Assembly: GCF_900129825.1 (NCBI RefSeq)
Contig: NZ_FQWZ01000001.1
Coordinates: 1 to 64,000 of the forward strand
Origin: Hydrocarboniphaga daqingensis
GTDB lineage: Bacteria > Pseudomonadota > Gammaproteobacteria > Nevskiales > Nevskiaceae
Direction: 5' to 3'
Length of the DNA: 64,000 bases
Shown: positions 16,286 to 25,724 of the stretch, one piece after another
Layout of the letters: each line of letters opens with the position of its first letter
How positions within the stretch are numbered: the stretch's first letter is position 1
Program-made: the position numbers and the translations under genes
The notes under the pieces: generated by a model
The model's database searches: none
Told to the model about the DNA's origin: nothing
The model's input: only the letters and a program-made list of their open reading frames with translations

Positions 16286-17288
16286 GCCGCCGCGCGATCC
16301 TGCACCGGGCGCGCTGGTCGACCAGCACGGCCGCCGCAAGCGCAAGCTGCGCTTGTCGTTAACCGACCGCTGCAACCTGCGCTGCGCCTACTGCATGCCG
16401 GAGCATCCGACCTGGCTGCCGCGCCGCGAGCTGCTGACGATCGAAGAACTGCTGCAGCTCAGCGGGCTGTTCGTGCGCCAACTCGGCATCACGCACATCC
16501 GTCTGACCGGCGGCGAGCCGACGCTGCGGCGCGGCTTGCCGGAGCTGGTGCACGGCCTGCAGGCGCTGCGCGCCGACGGCTTGCAGCGCGTGTCGATGAC
16601 CAGTAATGCCACGCGACTGCGCGAGCTGGCGGCACCGCTGCAGGCGGCCGGCCTCGACGATCTGAACATCAGCATCGACGCCCGCGATCCGGAGCTGTTC
16701 CAGCAGCTGACGCGCGGGCCGATCGAACCGGTGCTCGACGGCATCGCGGCAGCGCGCGAAGCCGGGCTGCCGTTCAAGCTCAACGCCGTCGTCATCCGCG
16801 ACTACAACGACAGCCAGATCGAGACGCTGGCGGCCTGGGCGTTCGAGCAGGACCTGGAACTGCGTTTCATCGAGTTCATGCCGCTGGACAATGCGCAGCA
16901 ATGGAGTCGCGATCGCGTCGTCACCGAGCAGGAGATCCTGCAACGTCTCGGCAGCCGTTTCGGCATCGTCGAAAAGCAGCCGCGCGTGGGTGCCAGCCCG
17001 GCCACCGAATACCGCGTCGGCGGCCGTCATCGGCTCGGCATCATCACCACGGTGTCCGATCCGTTCTGCGGGTCCTGCGATCGGGTGCGGCTGACCGCGA
17101 TCGGTGAACTGTTTGCCTGCCTGTTCTCGGCGCGCGGCACCACGCTGCGCGACGCACTGCGCAGCGGTGCTGGCGACGCCGAGCTGATGGCGCTGATACG
17201 GGGCGGCGTCTGGAACAAGGAAAGCGGCTTCGCCGCGCCACGCGGCTACGTCGAGCGGCCCATCACAATGCATCGTCTGGGCGGATGA
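16278..17288 (+). CDS. moaA: GTP 3',8-cyclase (radical SAM)
   Basis: A 336-aa protein with the N-terminal radical SAM cluster motif CNLRCAYC, the SAM-binding LTGGEPTLRRGL segment, and the C-terminal [4Fe-4S] cysteines DPFCGSCDRVRLT followed by a third Cys in GELFACLFS. It ends in Gly-Gly (HRLGG), which is needed for activity in this family. It catalyses the first step of molybdopterin synthesis together with the MoaC domain encoded downstream. Confidence 0.95.
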   Translation: MLEPPRDPAPGALVDQHGRRKRKLRLSLTDRCNLRCAYCMPEHPTWLPRRELLTIEELLQLSGLFVRQLGITHIRLTGGEPTLRRGLPELVHGLQALRADGLQRVSMTSNATRLRELAAPLQAAGLDDLNISIDARDPELFQQLTRGPIEPVLDGIAAAREAGLPFKLNAVVIRDYNDSQIETLAAWAFEQDLELRFIEFMPLDNAQQWSRDRVVTEQEILQRLGSRFGIVEKQPRVGASPATEYRVGGRHRLGIITTVSDPFCGSCDRVRLTAIGELFACLFSARGTTLRDALRSGAGDAELMALIRGGVWNKESGFAAPRGYVERPITMHRLGG

Positions 17289-17343
17289 ATCGGTCGCTTG
17301 CGGGCGCCGCCAGCATCCGGCCGTTGTCGAATCGATGGAGAGC

Positions 17344-17589
17344 ATGAATACGATCACGATCCGCTTCTGGGGCATCACGGCGCGGTTGGCCGGTGCTGAG
17401 CAGCGCGTACTGCAACTGAGCGCCGGCGCCCGCGTCGCCGATGCGGTCGAGCATCTGCGCCTGGACGCGACACTGTCCGGCGAGCTGCCGCGCTGTGCCT
17501 ACGCGGTCGGCGACGATATGGTGGGCCTGGATCATCCGCTGGCCGACGGCGACGAGCTGTCGGTACTTCCGCCGGTATCGGGCGGCTAG
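17344..17589 (+). CDS. moaD: molybdopterin synthase small subunit
   Basis: An 81-aa protein (84 aa if the in-frame ATG at 17335 is used; GGAGAGC lies just before 17344). It has a beta-grasp fold pattern and ends in VLPPVSGG; the terminal Gly-Gly is the site that is thiocarboxylated and donates sulphur. It works with MoaE, encoded ten bases downstream. Confidence 0.93.
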   Translation: MNTITIRFWGITARLAGAEQRVLQLSAGARVADAVEHLRLDATLSGELPRCAYAVGDDMVGLDHPLADGDELSVLPPVSGG

Positions 17590-17599
17590 AGGCGCTGCG

Positions 17600-18091
17600 A
17601 TGAACCAATCCGTCACCCTGCCCCACATCCAGCAGCAGCCACTGCAGCTTGACGCGCTGCTCGCCCAGACCGAGCGCCCCGACTGCGGCGCGCTGGCGAT
17701 CTTTGCCGGCGCGGTGCGCAACCATCATGAAGGCGCGGCCGTCAGCCATTTGATCTACACGGCGCATCCGGCGCTGTGCAACAAGATCATCGCCGCGATC
17801 GAGCAAGAGACGCGCGAGCAATTCAATGTGCCGGAGTGCCGCATCGTGCACCGCATCGGCGAGTTGCAGATCGGCGAAGTGGCGATTGTCGTCGTCGTGC
17901 GCGCGCCACATCGTGCCGAGGCCTTCGCAGCGCTGCGTTACGCCGTGGATTCGACCAAGCATCGCGCGCCGATCTGGAAGGAAGAGTTCTATCCCGACGG
18001 CAGCTCGTCGTTCGTCGCCGGCTGTTGCATCGCCGACGGCTTCGAGCCGCCCGACCATCTGAAGCTGCTGCCCAAGAAAGAGAACACCTGA
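17600..18091 (+). CDS. moaE: molybdopterin synthase catalytic subunit
   Basis: A 163-aa protein with ATG at 17600. Family features: CGALAIFAGAVRNHHEG near the N-terminus, HRIGELQIGEVAIVVVV in the middle and APIWKEEFYPDG near the C-terminus, the conserved Lys-containing active-site motif. It receives sulphur from MoaD to convert cPMP into molybdopterin. Its stop overlaps the start of the moaC-moaB fusion (TGATG). Confidence 0.93.
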   Translation: MNQSVTLPHIQQQPLQLDALLAQTERPDCGALAIFAGAVRNHHEGAAVSHLIYTAHPALCNKIIAAIEQETREQFNVPECRIVHRIGELQIGEVAIVVVVRAPHRAEAFAALRYAVDSTKHRAPIWKEEFYPDGSSSFVAGCCIADGFEPPDHLKLLPKKENT

Positions 18092-19023
18092 TGCAGGACA
18101 TCACGCTCAAGCCGAGCACGCTGCGCAGCGCCACCGCCGAAGGCAAGCTGTATTTGCCGGCCGACACGATCGCGTTGGTGCGCGGCGGCAAGGTCAACAA
18201 GGGCGACGTCGCCGAATGCGCGCGTATCGCAGCGCTGATGGGCTTGAAGAAGACCTGGGAGCTGTTGCCGCACTGTCATCCGCTGGCCGTACTCGACGCC
18301 CGCATCGACATCGACACGCAGGACGATGGGATTCTGGTGCGAGCACTGGTGCGGACGATCGCGTCCACCGGCGTCGAAATGGAAGCGCTGACCGCGGTGT
18401 CCGTCGCACTGCTGTGTGCCTACGACATGCTCAAGCCGCACGCACCGGCAGCCGCGATGCGCATCGGCGACGTGCATCTGGCCGAGAAGAAAGGCGGCAA
18501 GACGCAGTACCAACGCAAGGCAGGCACGGCGACAGCCGCCGTGGTCGTGCTGTCAGACACGGTCGCGGCTGGACGCAAGGCCGACACGGCTGGCGCCTCG
18601 GTGCGTGACCGCCTGGCCGATGCCGGCTTTGCAATCGCCGGCTATGACGTGCTGCCGGACGAGATCGCACCCTTGCGCGATGGCGTGCAGCGGCATATCG
18701 ACGCCGGCGTGGATTGCATCATCACCGTCGGCGGTACCGGGCTGTCGCCGCGCGACCGGACGATCGAAGCGATCCGCGATCTGATCGACACCGAAGTGCC
18801 GGGTTTCATGGAAGCCGCGCGCGCTTTCGGACAGGCGCGCACGCCGTACGCGATGCTGTCGCGCGGCATCGCCGGCATGTCCGGCAACAGCTTCATCGCG
18901 ACCTTTCCCGGCTCGCGCAAAGGCGCTGAAGAAACGCTGGCCGCGGTACTGCCCGCGCTGATCCACTTGATCGACGTCCATAAGGCGCAGCGCAGCAGCG
19001 TGCACGACGGCGGCTATCAGTGA
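18091..19023 (+). CDS. moaCB: bifunctional MoaC-MoaB molybdenum cofactor protein
   Basis: A 310-aa fusion. Residues 1-~148 are MoaC (cyclic pyranopterin monophosphate synthase), with NKGDVAECARIAALMG, the HCHPL motif, GVEMEALTAVSVA and DMLKPH carrying the expected catalytic Lys, His, Glu and Asp residues. Residues ~150-310 are a MoaB/MogA-type domain, with ITVGGTGLSPRDRTIEA and PGFMEAARAF for binding molybdopterin and ATP before adenylylation. The two activities are normally separate proteins. Here one polypeptide supplies an early and a late step, consistent with the lack of a separate moaB or mogA in the operon. Confidence 0.92.
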   Translation: MQDITLKPSTLRSATAEGKLYLPADTIALVRGGKVNKGDVAECARIAALMGLKKTWELLPHCHPLAVLDARIDIDTQDDGILVRALVRTIASTGVEMEALTAVSVALLCAYDMLKPHAPAAAMRIGDVHLAEKKGGKTQYQRKAGTATAAVVVLSDTVAAGRKADTAGASVRDRLADAGFAIAGYDVLPDEIAPLRDGVQRHIDAGVDCIITVGGTGLSPRDRTIEAIRDLIDTEVPGFMEAARAFGQARTPYAMLSRGIAGMSGNSFIATFPGSRKGAEETLAAVLPALIHLIDVHKAQRSSVHDGGYQ

Positions 19024-19036
19024 GCGGCGCTGCGCG

Positions 19037-20236
19037 ATGATCGACACCGACCTGGCGCTGCAGAAAATCCTCGACGCGCTGCCGTCGCCCGATTCCACTG
19101 AACTCGATCTGGACGCCGCGCTTGGCCACGTGCTGGCCGGACCGGCGATCGCGGCGCTCGACCTGCCGCCGTTCGACCAATCCGCCGTCGACGGCTATGC
19201 CGTGCGTCACGCCGACATCGCCGATGCCCCGCTAGCGCTGCCGGTGGTGCAGACGATCGCAGCGGCCGCGCGCGACGCCGCGCCGGTGTTGGCCCCCGGT
19301 ACCGCGGCGCGGATCTTCACCGGTGGCTGGCTGCCGCTGCATGCCGACACCTCGGTACGCCAGGAACTGACCGAGCGTGACGGCGACCGGGTGCGGGTGC
19401 TGCAGGCGCTGCCGGCGGGCACCGACGTCCGTCGTCAAGGCGAGGAATTGCGGCTCGGCGACACGATCGGTCGCGCCGGCCAACGGATCACGCCGGGACT
19501 GCTCGGCGCCATCGCGATGGGCGGCGTTTCCCGCGTGCGCGTTCATCGCAGGCCGCGGATCGCCATTCTGATTACCGGCGACGAGGTCGCGCCGCCCGGC
19601 GCGCCGCTGCGGCCCGGGCAGATTGCCGACGCGAACGGCCCATTGTTGCGAGCGCATCTGCAGCATTGGGGTTATCACGCGGTGACGCTGCACTACGTCG
19701 GCGATCGCTACGAACAGGTTTGCGACGCGCTGGCCCAGGCCTTCGCCAGCGCCGACCTGGTGCTGACCACCGGCGGTGTATCGGTCGGCGATCACGACCA
19801 CGTGCCTGCCGCTGCGCAGGCCGGCGGCGCGCAGACCGTGTTCTGGAAAGTCGCGCAGAAACCCGGCATGCCGCTGTACGTGGCGCGCCAGGGCCGCGCG
19901 CTGCTGTTTGGGCTGCCGGGCAATCCCGCGTCGGTGCTGGTCAACCTGCTGGTCTATGTCAGGCCGGCGCTGGCACGGTTCGAAGGGCTAGCCGATATGC
20001 CGGCTTGGCGTCATGGCCGCCTGAGCCATGACGTTCGCGCTGAAGTCAGCAAGACGCTATGGCTGCGGATGCGGGAGACGACCGATGACCAAGGGCAGTC
20101 GCTGCTGCTGCCGCTGGAGCGTCAGGCCTCGCACATGCTGAGCAATCTGGCCGATGCCACCGTGCTGGTCCGGGTGCCGGCCTCCGCCAGCGGGCGCTGC
20201 ACCGCCGGAACGATGGTGCGCTGGATCACACTGTAA
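19037..20236 (+). CDS. moeA: molybdopterin molybdenumtransferase
   Basis: A 399-aa protein with the MoeA domain order: an N-terminal segment with the DQSAVDGYAVR motif, a domain II insert, the central MoaB-like domain (ITGDEVAPPG, TTGGVSVGDHDHVPAA and LFGLPGNPASVLVNL) and a small C-terminal beta domain. It inserts molybdate into adenylylated molybdopterin. It is the last gene of the operon. The following 208 bases up to 20444 hold no recognisable terminator; they contain the promoter region and ribosome binding site for the efflux operon. Confidence 0.95.
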   Translation: MIDTDLALQKILDALPSPDSTELDLDAALGHVLAGPAIAALDLPPFDQSAVDGYAVRHADIADAPLALPVVQTIAAAARDAAPVLAPGTAARIFTGGWLPLHADTSVRQELTERDGDRVRVLQALPAGTDVRRQGEELRLGDTIGRAGQRITPGLLGAIAMGGVSRVRVHRRPRIAILITGDEVAPPGAPLRPGQIADANGPLLRAHLQHWGYHAVTLHYVGDRYEQVCDALAQAFASADLVLTTGGVSVGDHDHVPAAAQAGGAQTVFWKVAQKPGMPLYVARQGRALLFGLPGNPASVLVNLLVYVRPALARFEGLADMPAWRHGRLSHDVRAEVSKTLWLRMRETTDDQGQSLLLPLERQASHMLSNLADATVLVRVPASASGRCTAGTMVRWITL

Positions 20237-20444
20237 GCGGTGTCTTACAGCCTCTATCCAATTGCGCCGACGCCCTGAAAAATCGCGTGCAACAGTCGTG
20301 GACGGCGGCGGATTGTTTCAGTAGAGTCAGGCGCTTAACGGTGACTTCGAAGTTGGCGCGTGATGCGTCCGCTGCTACGCGATGGTCGCACGCGACAGGG
20401 TGCCGGGTGATTCTGCTGGCAGCTTGTCTTTCAGGGAGAACAAT

Positions 20445-21884
20445 GTGGGGCATCGCGTGCTGCTGTCGTCGAGCATGAAGCGTCTGCTGTTGATGATCTG
20501 CCTGTGCCAAACGGCACCGCTGGTCGCTGCGGACAGCTCCGCACTGGGTGATCTGCGCTTCGGCGCCGCCTATGTCCGCGCCCGCAGCCTGTCGCCCGAC
20601 CTGCAGGTGGCCAGCGCGGCGGTGTCAGTCGCGCGCAGCGCCGAGCAGACCGCTCGTTCGGCGGAGTTCCCACAAATCGGCATCCGGGGCGAGTACGACT
20701 GGGCGCACCAGAAGGTCGAAGGCGATTACTTCGGTGTTGTCGATATCGACCGGTCGGACACGTTCAATCGCTACGCCTACGGGCTGGGCCTGACCCAGGC
20801 GCTGTATCGGCCGGATCTGTTCCGCACGGTGGACCTGGCCAAGATCAACGTCAGTGCCGCCGAACTGTCGATGGATTCGGCCGAAGCCAAAATCGCACTG
20901 CAGTTGGCGCGGGATTACTTCGCCGTGATCGACGCGCTCGAAGTCCTGCGCGGTCAATACGCTCAGCTGTCCGCGACGATCGAGCAGCAGCGTCAGATCG
21001 AAGATCGTTTCAGCTCGGGTCTGGTGAAGGAATCCGACGTGGCGCTGGTTCGTGCTGCGCGCGCAAGCGCGGAAGCCGACAAGATCGACGCCGAAGACGC
21101 CGTGCAGGCGGCCCGGATGAAGCTGGCGCTGACCGTCGGCGGCGACTTCAAGCGGATCGGCGTGCTGCAACCGCAGACACCGCTGCCGCCGCTGAACCCC
21201 GGCGACCTGCCGTCGTGGCTCAAGACCGCACTCGAAAAACAACCTGCTCTGGCAGCAGCCCGCGCTGCGGTCGAGGCCTCGCGTGTCGGCATCGAGTTGT
21301 CCAAGAGCCGCCGGTTGCCCAAGGTCAATATCGTCGGCACCCATGCCTGGTTTGACGCCGACGGCGGCATTTCTGGCGCGCGTACCGACCTCGATCAGCG
21401 GATCGGTGTCGAAGTCAGCATGCCGCTGTTTACGAGCGGCGCCATCTCGGCCGACGTCAATCGAGCCGAAGCGCAGTTGATGCAGTCGGAAGCCAAGCTC
21501 AGCAGTGCCGAATTGCAGGTCAAGACCGAAGTGCAGCGCGCCTGGATGAGTGCGGCGTCATCGCAGCGACAGATCGACGCACGCCGTCGCGCTGTCGAGG
21601 CCGCCATTCAATCGGAGAGCAGCACCCGCGTCGGCCTCGAGGTCGGCACCGAAACCACGGCCGACTGGCTGCAGTCGGTCCGTCGCCGATACGAAGCCGA
21701 GCGCGATCTGGCACGTGAGCGTCTGGCCTACCTCGGCTCGATCATCCAGCTCAAGGCCGCCGCAGGCGTGCTCAACCGCGAGGACATGGCGCGCACCGAA
21801 CTGCTGCTCAAGTTCCCGGAGCCGGGCTGGCCGCAGCCGCCGGCGACGGACACCAGCGCGACCGGCAGTCGACCGCTGCGCTGA
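20445..21884 (+). CDS. TolC-family outer membrane channel protein
   Basis: A 479-aa protein if started at GTG 20445, which has AGGGAGA five bases upstream; ATG 20475 gives 469 aa but has no ribosome binding site. The N-terminus is a signal peptide (KRLLLMICLCQTAPLVAA). The body shows the two long alpha-helical repeats of outer-membrane efflux proteins, with heptad-rich stretches such as AYVRARSLSPDLQVASAAV and ARAAVEASRVGIELSKSRR. It is followed after 22 bases by the HlyD-like adaptor, so together they probably form the periplasm-to-outside part of an exporter. No ABC or MFS pump is encoded in the operon. Confidence 0.85.
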   Translation: MGHRVLLSSSMKRLLLMICLCQTAPLVAADSSALGDLRFGAAYVRARSLSPDLQVASAAVSVARSAEQTARSAEFPQIGIRGEYDWAHQKVEGDYFGVVDIDRSDTFNRYAYGLGLTQALYRPDLFRTVDLAKINVSAAELSMDSAEAKIALQLARDYFAVIDALEVLRGQYAQLSATIEQQRQIEDRFSSGLVKESDVALVRAARASAEADKIDAEDAVQAARMKLALTVGGDFKRIGVLQPQTPLPPLNPGDLPSWLKTALEKQPALAAARAAVEASRVGIELSKSRRLPKVNIVGTHAWFDADGGISGARTDLDQRIGVEVSMPLFTSGAISADVNRAEAQLMQSEAKLSSAELQVKTEVQRAWMSAASSQRQIDARRRAVEAAIQSESSTRVGLEVGTETTADWLQSVRRRYEAERDLARERLAYLGSIIQLKAAAGVLNREDMARTELLLKFPEPGWPQPPATDTSATGSRPLR

Positions 21885-21906
21885 TCGGCCCTCGTTCGCC
21901 CTCCAC

Positions 21907-24219
21907 ATGACTGCCGAGACGCCGTCGCCGGCCGCTACTCCGGGCCTGCACCCCTACTGCCGTGCCGAGCTGTCGCGGATCAATGCGGTCCCGCAGCTGG
22001 GTGCCTGGACGCGTCGCTACGCGCCACTGTTCGATGGTCAGCGCAGCCCCGAGCAGCGACTGGCCGCCGCGTGCGAGCAGTTCGGGCAGACCGAATCCTG
22101 GCAGATCGCCGAAGCCGCCATTGACCTGGCGCTGGCGGGGCTTCTGGACCCGGGTATTCGAGAGCCGCTGCCGGCACCGACGCAGATGGAGCGGGACCCC
22201 TGGGGTCGCGATCTCGATCCCAAGCGCCATGACCTGATCCCGCCGCCAACGCTGCTGCCCGGCAACCTGGCGCGACCGGGGTTGCCCGGCGCGATCGCCG
22301 GCAACTTCAGCGGCCTGCATCGCGGCACCGCCGATGAAGTGCAGCAGCCACTGCCTCCCGGCCCGTTTGCTGCGCTAGGGCGGTTTTTCTCAGCACCATC
22401 AGCTGACGCCCGACTTGGTTGGGCCGTGTTGTTGATGGTCTGCGGCGGCTTGTTCGCCATCTGGAGCGTACGCCTGCAATTGGCGGCCACCGTGGCCGGG
22501 CTTGCGCCCTGGCCTCGTGCGCTGACGATGTTGCTCATTGCGTCGGCGATCAACAATCTGGTGGTGCAGAGCGCGAGACTGGCAGCCGTCCGTCGCAACA
22601 CCGGGGAGTGGCCCGATTTCGGACTGATGTTCATGCTGCGACTGGTGCCGAAGCTGTTCACCAGCACCGCAGGGCCCGCCGAACGCACCGACGAGCAGGG
22701 CCGCTCGCAGATCCTGATGGCACCGCTGACGGCCCTGCTGCTGCTGAGCTTGTTGGCGCAGCTGGGGTGGTTCATGGCCCGGATGGGACCCGGACTGTTG
22801 CCGGCCTACTTCGTCGTTCAAGCAGCCAGTTCGCTGATGCTGTTCCTGTTTCTGGCCAATCCGATGGCCCGTCGCGACGGCTACCACTGGCTCAGCCACC
22901 GGCTCGGCGTGCCGGACCTTCGGGATCAGGCCTGGACCTCGTTGATGGGTTTCGACCGCCCGTGGAACGAGCGTCCCCTCCCCTCACGCCGCGTGCGCCA
23001 GCTCTATGCCGGCTCGATGATCCTCTACATGGCGGCGATCATCGTGCTGTATCTGATGTTTCCCGCACGACTGCTCGAACGCGCGTTCGGCGGTGCCGGC
23101 GTGGTCCTCTTTCTGGTGGTGTTCGTTTTCTCGATCTATCGCCAAAGCCGGCGCGGGCTATATCAGCGTCAATCCCTGGAGCCTTTCAGCGTGAAACTTC
23201 CCACTCTGTCGAAAACGACCTGGATCATCATCGGCGTCGTGGCGCTGCTGTTCGTCGTGCCCTACCCCTATCAGCCCAGCGGCGTTGCCGTGGTGCTGCC
23301 GCGCGACCGTGCCGAAGTGCGCGCCCTAGTGGCCGGCGACGTCAAGCAGGTCCTCGTGCAGGAGGGCGATCTGGTCGAAGCCGGTCAGGATCTGCTGCTG
23401 CTGTCCGATGTGCAGACGCGCGCCGAAGTCGCAGCCGCCGAAGCGACGCTGCGCCGGGCCGAATCCGAGCTGGCGATCGTCAAGACCGGCGGCGCCGCCG
23501 GCGAAGTCCAGCTGGCCCGCGAAAAGCTCGAAACCGCGCGCAAGCGTCAGCAGTTCGCCCAGGCCGAAGCAGATCGTCTGGCCAAGGCATTCAGCCGCAA
23601 GGCCGTGTCGCCGCAGGAATACGAGGCAGCGCGAGGCGCCGCTGCCGTGCGCACCCAGGAAGTGATCGAAGCCCAGCAGCAGGTCAAGGTCATTGGCAAC
23701 CCGGCGCGTGACGAGCGGATTGCGGCCCTCGAAGCCGAAGTATTCAAGGCCAAGACCGAGCTCGCCTACCACCAGGAACAGCTGGCAAACACGCGCGTGC
23801 GTGCGCCAATCGCCGGCCGCGTTGTATCGGAAAAGCTGCTGTTTTCGCGGGGTGCCTATCTAGCGGTGGGCGCGCAGATCGCCTACATCGAAGATACCAG
23901 CCAACTGCAGGCCGAGATCGAGCTGCCAGAAGCCACGATCGGCAGTATTTCCAGCGACGCTCACGCCTGGCTCCGGGTCTGGGCATTTCCGGGCGCGAGC
24001 TTCGACGGCAAGGTCATTCACGTGGCCCCCGACGCCGAGGCCGGCGACTACGGCAAGGTCGTGCGCTTGCGCGTGCTGCTGGATGACCCGGGCACCCAGC
24101 TCAAGCCCGGTATGACCGGACAGGCCAAAGTCCACAGTCACTGGACGATCGCAGGCATCGCCTTTACGAAGGCGCTCGTGCGTTTCGTGCTGGTCGAAGT
24201 CTGGTCCTGGCTGCCGTAA
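21907..24219 (+). CDS. M50-like (protease-dead) membrane domain fused to HlyD adaptor
   Basis: A 770-aa protein from ATG 21907. Residues 1-~165 are soluble. Residues ~165-440 form six or so membrane helices resembling the M50/S2P domain of 'peptide zinc metalloprotease' secretion proteins; the second motif (NPMARRDGYHWLSHRLGVPDLR) is well kept. The zinc site HExxH is absent: the corresponding helix reads INNLVVQSARLAAVRR. After another helix (~440-460) comes a HlyD/RND-type adaptor with a biotinyl-lipoyl half motif (VRALVAGDVKQVLVQEGDLVEAGQDLLLL), a coiled coil (~530-620) and a beta-barrel. It probably links an inner-membrane activity to the TolC-like channel. The frame is open for 119 codons upstream, but that is the other strand of TolC coding. 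Confidence 0.75.
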   Translation: MTAETPSPAATPGLHPYCRAELSRINAVPQLGAWTRRYAPLFDGQRSPEQRLAAACEQFGQTESWQIAEAAIDLALAGLLDPGIREPLPAPTQMERDPWGRDLDPKRHDLIPPPTLLPGNLARPGLPGAIAGNFSGLHRGTADEVQQPLPPGPFAALGRFFSAPSADARLGWAVLLMVCGGLFAIWSVRLQLAATVAGLAPWPRALTMLLIASAINNLVVQSARLAAVRRNTGEWPDFGLMFMLRLVPKLFTSTAGPAERTDEQGRSQILMAPLTALLLLSLLAQLGWFMARMGPGLLPAYFVVQAASSLMLFLFLANPMARRDGYHWLSHRLGVPDLRDQAWTSLMGFDRPWNERPLPSRRVRQLYAGSMILYMAAIIVLYLMFPARLLERAFGGAGVVLFLVVFVFSIYRQSRRGLYQRQSLEPFSVKLPTLSKTTWIIIGVVALLFVVPYPYQPSGVAVVLPRDRAEVRALVAGDVKQVLVQEGDLVEAGQDLLLLSDVQTRAEVAAAEATLRRAESELAIVKTGGAAGEVQLAREKLETARKRQQFAQAEADRLAKAFSRKAVSPQEYEAARGAAAVRTQEVIEAQQQVKVIGNPARDERIAALEAEVFKAKTELAYHQEQLANTRVRAPIAGRVVSEKLLFSRGAYLAVGAQIAYIEDTSQLQAEIELPEATIGSISSDAHAWLRVWAFPGASFDGKVIHVAPDAEAGDYGKVVRLRVLLDDPGTQLKPGMTGQAKVHSHWTIAGIAFTKALVRFVLVEVWSWLP

Positions 24220-25724
24220 TGCAGACCGCGTCGCAAGCCGGTACCGGACGCGGCGACGAGCAGGGGCTGGTCGCCGAAGACTTTCGGATGATCAATCGCA
24301 GCGGCTTCGGCGACGGGCTCAATTCCTATACGCACAGCATGGCCTGGTTCCAAGGCCGGCTGTTCGTCGGCACCACGCGCGGCGTGTTGCAGATGAACAA
24401 GTGCAACGAGCCGATGCCGAACATGAAGCCGTGGCCGACCGACTGGAAGGCCGACGTCTACGACTACGACCGTCGCGCCGAAATCTGGCGCTACGATCCG
24501 GCCGACGGCCTCTGGCAGCGCGTCTATCAGGCGATTTGGGTCAACGACGCCCAAGGCAAGCCAGTGCCGCGCTACATCGGCTTTCGCGGCATGGCGGTAT
24601 TCCAGGGCGCCAGCGACTCCAAGCCCTGCCTGTACGTGTCGACCTGGGCGCCGGCGCGCGCGCCGGAGCCGCCGGACATCCTGCGCTGCGACGACGGCGA
24701 GACGTTTCATTCAGTGCCGCGTCCGCCGTTCGGCCCGCAGGTCCGCTCGTTCCGCACACTGCAGCGCTTTCAGGGCCGAATTCACACGACGCCGACCAGT
24801 TCCAGTGCCGTTGTCGATGGTGTGCGCCGCGCGCAGGACTCGGTCGGCAGCGAATCAACGATCTACTGCACCGACGATATCGCCGGCGCCCAGTGGACCA
24901 ACGCCAACATCGAAGGCTTCGGCGAACGCGCCAACGTCACCGTATTCGAAATGTGCGAGTACCACGGGCGGCTCTACGCCGGCACCGTGAATCCGCGCGG
25001 CATGCAGCTGTGGCGTACGGAACAGGCCGACAAGCCGCCCTACACATGGAAAAAGGTGCTCGACAAGGGCGCCTACCGCGGCCCGCACAATGAGGCGGTT
25101 GCCAGCCTTTGCGTGTTCAAGGGTGCGCTCTACGTCGGCACCGGCATTGCCAACGGCGGCTTCCACCGCCAGTTCCGGATCGGCCCCGCCGCGTCCGAGA
25201 TGATCCGCGTCTGGCCGGACGACACCTGGGAGCTGCTCGCCGGCCTGCCGCGCGACACCCCGCAAGGCCTGAAGGTGCCGCTGTCGGGCTACGGCGCTGG
25301 CTTCGACAACCTGTTCAACGGCTACATCTGGCGCATGGCCGAGCACGCCGGCTGGCTGTATATCGGCACGTTCTCGTGGGCCAACGCACTGCCCTACGTG
25401 CCGATGAACACCTGGCCCGAAGACGTGCTGGTGCTGGTGCGTCGCTGGGGCTTGGACCGGCTCAATCGCGACATGGGCGGCTTCGACCTGTGGCGCACGC
25501 CAGACGGCGTTCGCTGGGAATGCGTGACGCGCTCGGGCTTCAATAATCAGTACAACTGGGGCGTGCGCAATTTTGCGTCGACGCCCCATGGTCTGTTCCT
25601 CGGCACGGCCAACCCTTATGGCCCCGAGGTCTGCATACAGCGCAATGGCAAGTGGCAGTACGTGAAAAACCCACGTGGCGGCTGCGAGGTGTTTCTCGGC
25701 CACAAGCGCGAGGCTGACCAATGA
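24219..25724 (+). CDS. beta-propeller (BNR/kelch-like) protein, function unknown
   Basis: A 501-aa protein whose start overlaps the stop of the HlyD gene (TAATG). It has repeated blocks of the pattern 'G-aromatic-LYVGT', followed by 'LWRT..DG..W', as in bacterial beta-propellers: FQGRLFVGTTRG, YHGRLYAGTVNPRG, FKGALYVGTGIANGG, HAGWLYIGTFSW and GLFLGTANPYG. The last repeat resembles cell-surface BNR-type propellers. No signal peptide is obvious. Operon position with the exporter and the sulfotransferase-like gene suggests a common pathway. The activity cannot be predicted. Confidence 0.6.
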   Translation: MQTASQAGTGRGDEQGLVAEDFRMINRSGFGDGLNSYTHSMAWFQGRLFVGTTRGVLQMNKCNEPMPNMKPWPTDWKADVYDYDRRAEIWRYDPADGLWQRVYQAIWVNDAQGKPVPRYIGFRGMAVFQGASDSKPCLYVSTWAPARAPEPPDILRCDDGETFHSVPRPPFGPQVRSFRTLQRFQGRIHTTPTSSSAVVDGVRRAQDSVGSESTIYCTDDIAGAQWTNANIEGFGERANVTVFEMCEYHGRLYAGTVNPRGMQLWRTEQADKPPYTWKKVLDKGAYRGPHNEAVASLCVFKGALYVGTGIANGGFHRQFRIGPAASEMIRVWPDDTWELLAGLPRDTPQGLKVPLSGYGAGFDNLFNGYIWRMAEHAGWLYIGTFSWANALPYVPMNTWPEDVLVLVRRWGLDRLNRDMGGFDLWRTPDGVRWECVTRSGFNNQYNWGVRNFASTPHGLFLGTANPYGPEVCIQRNGKWQYVKNPRGGCEVFLGHKREADQ

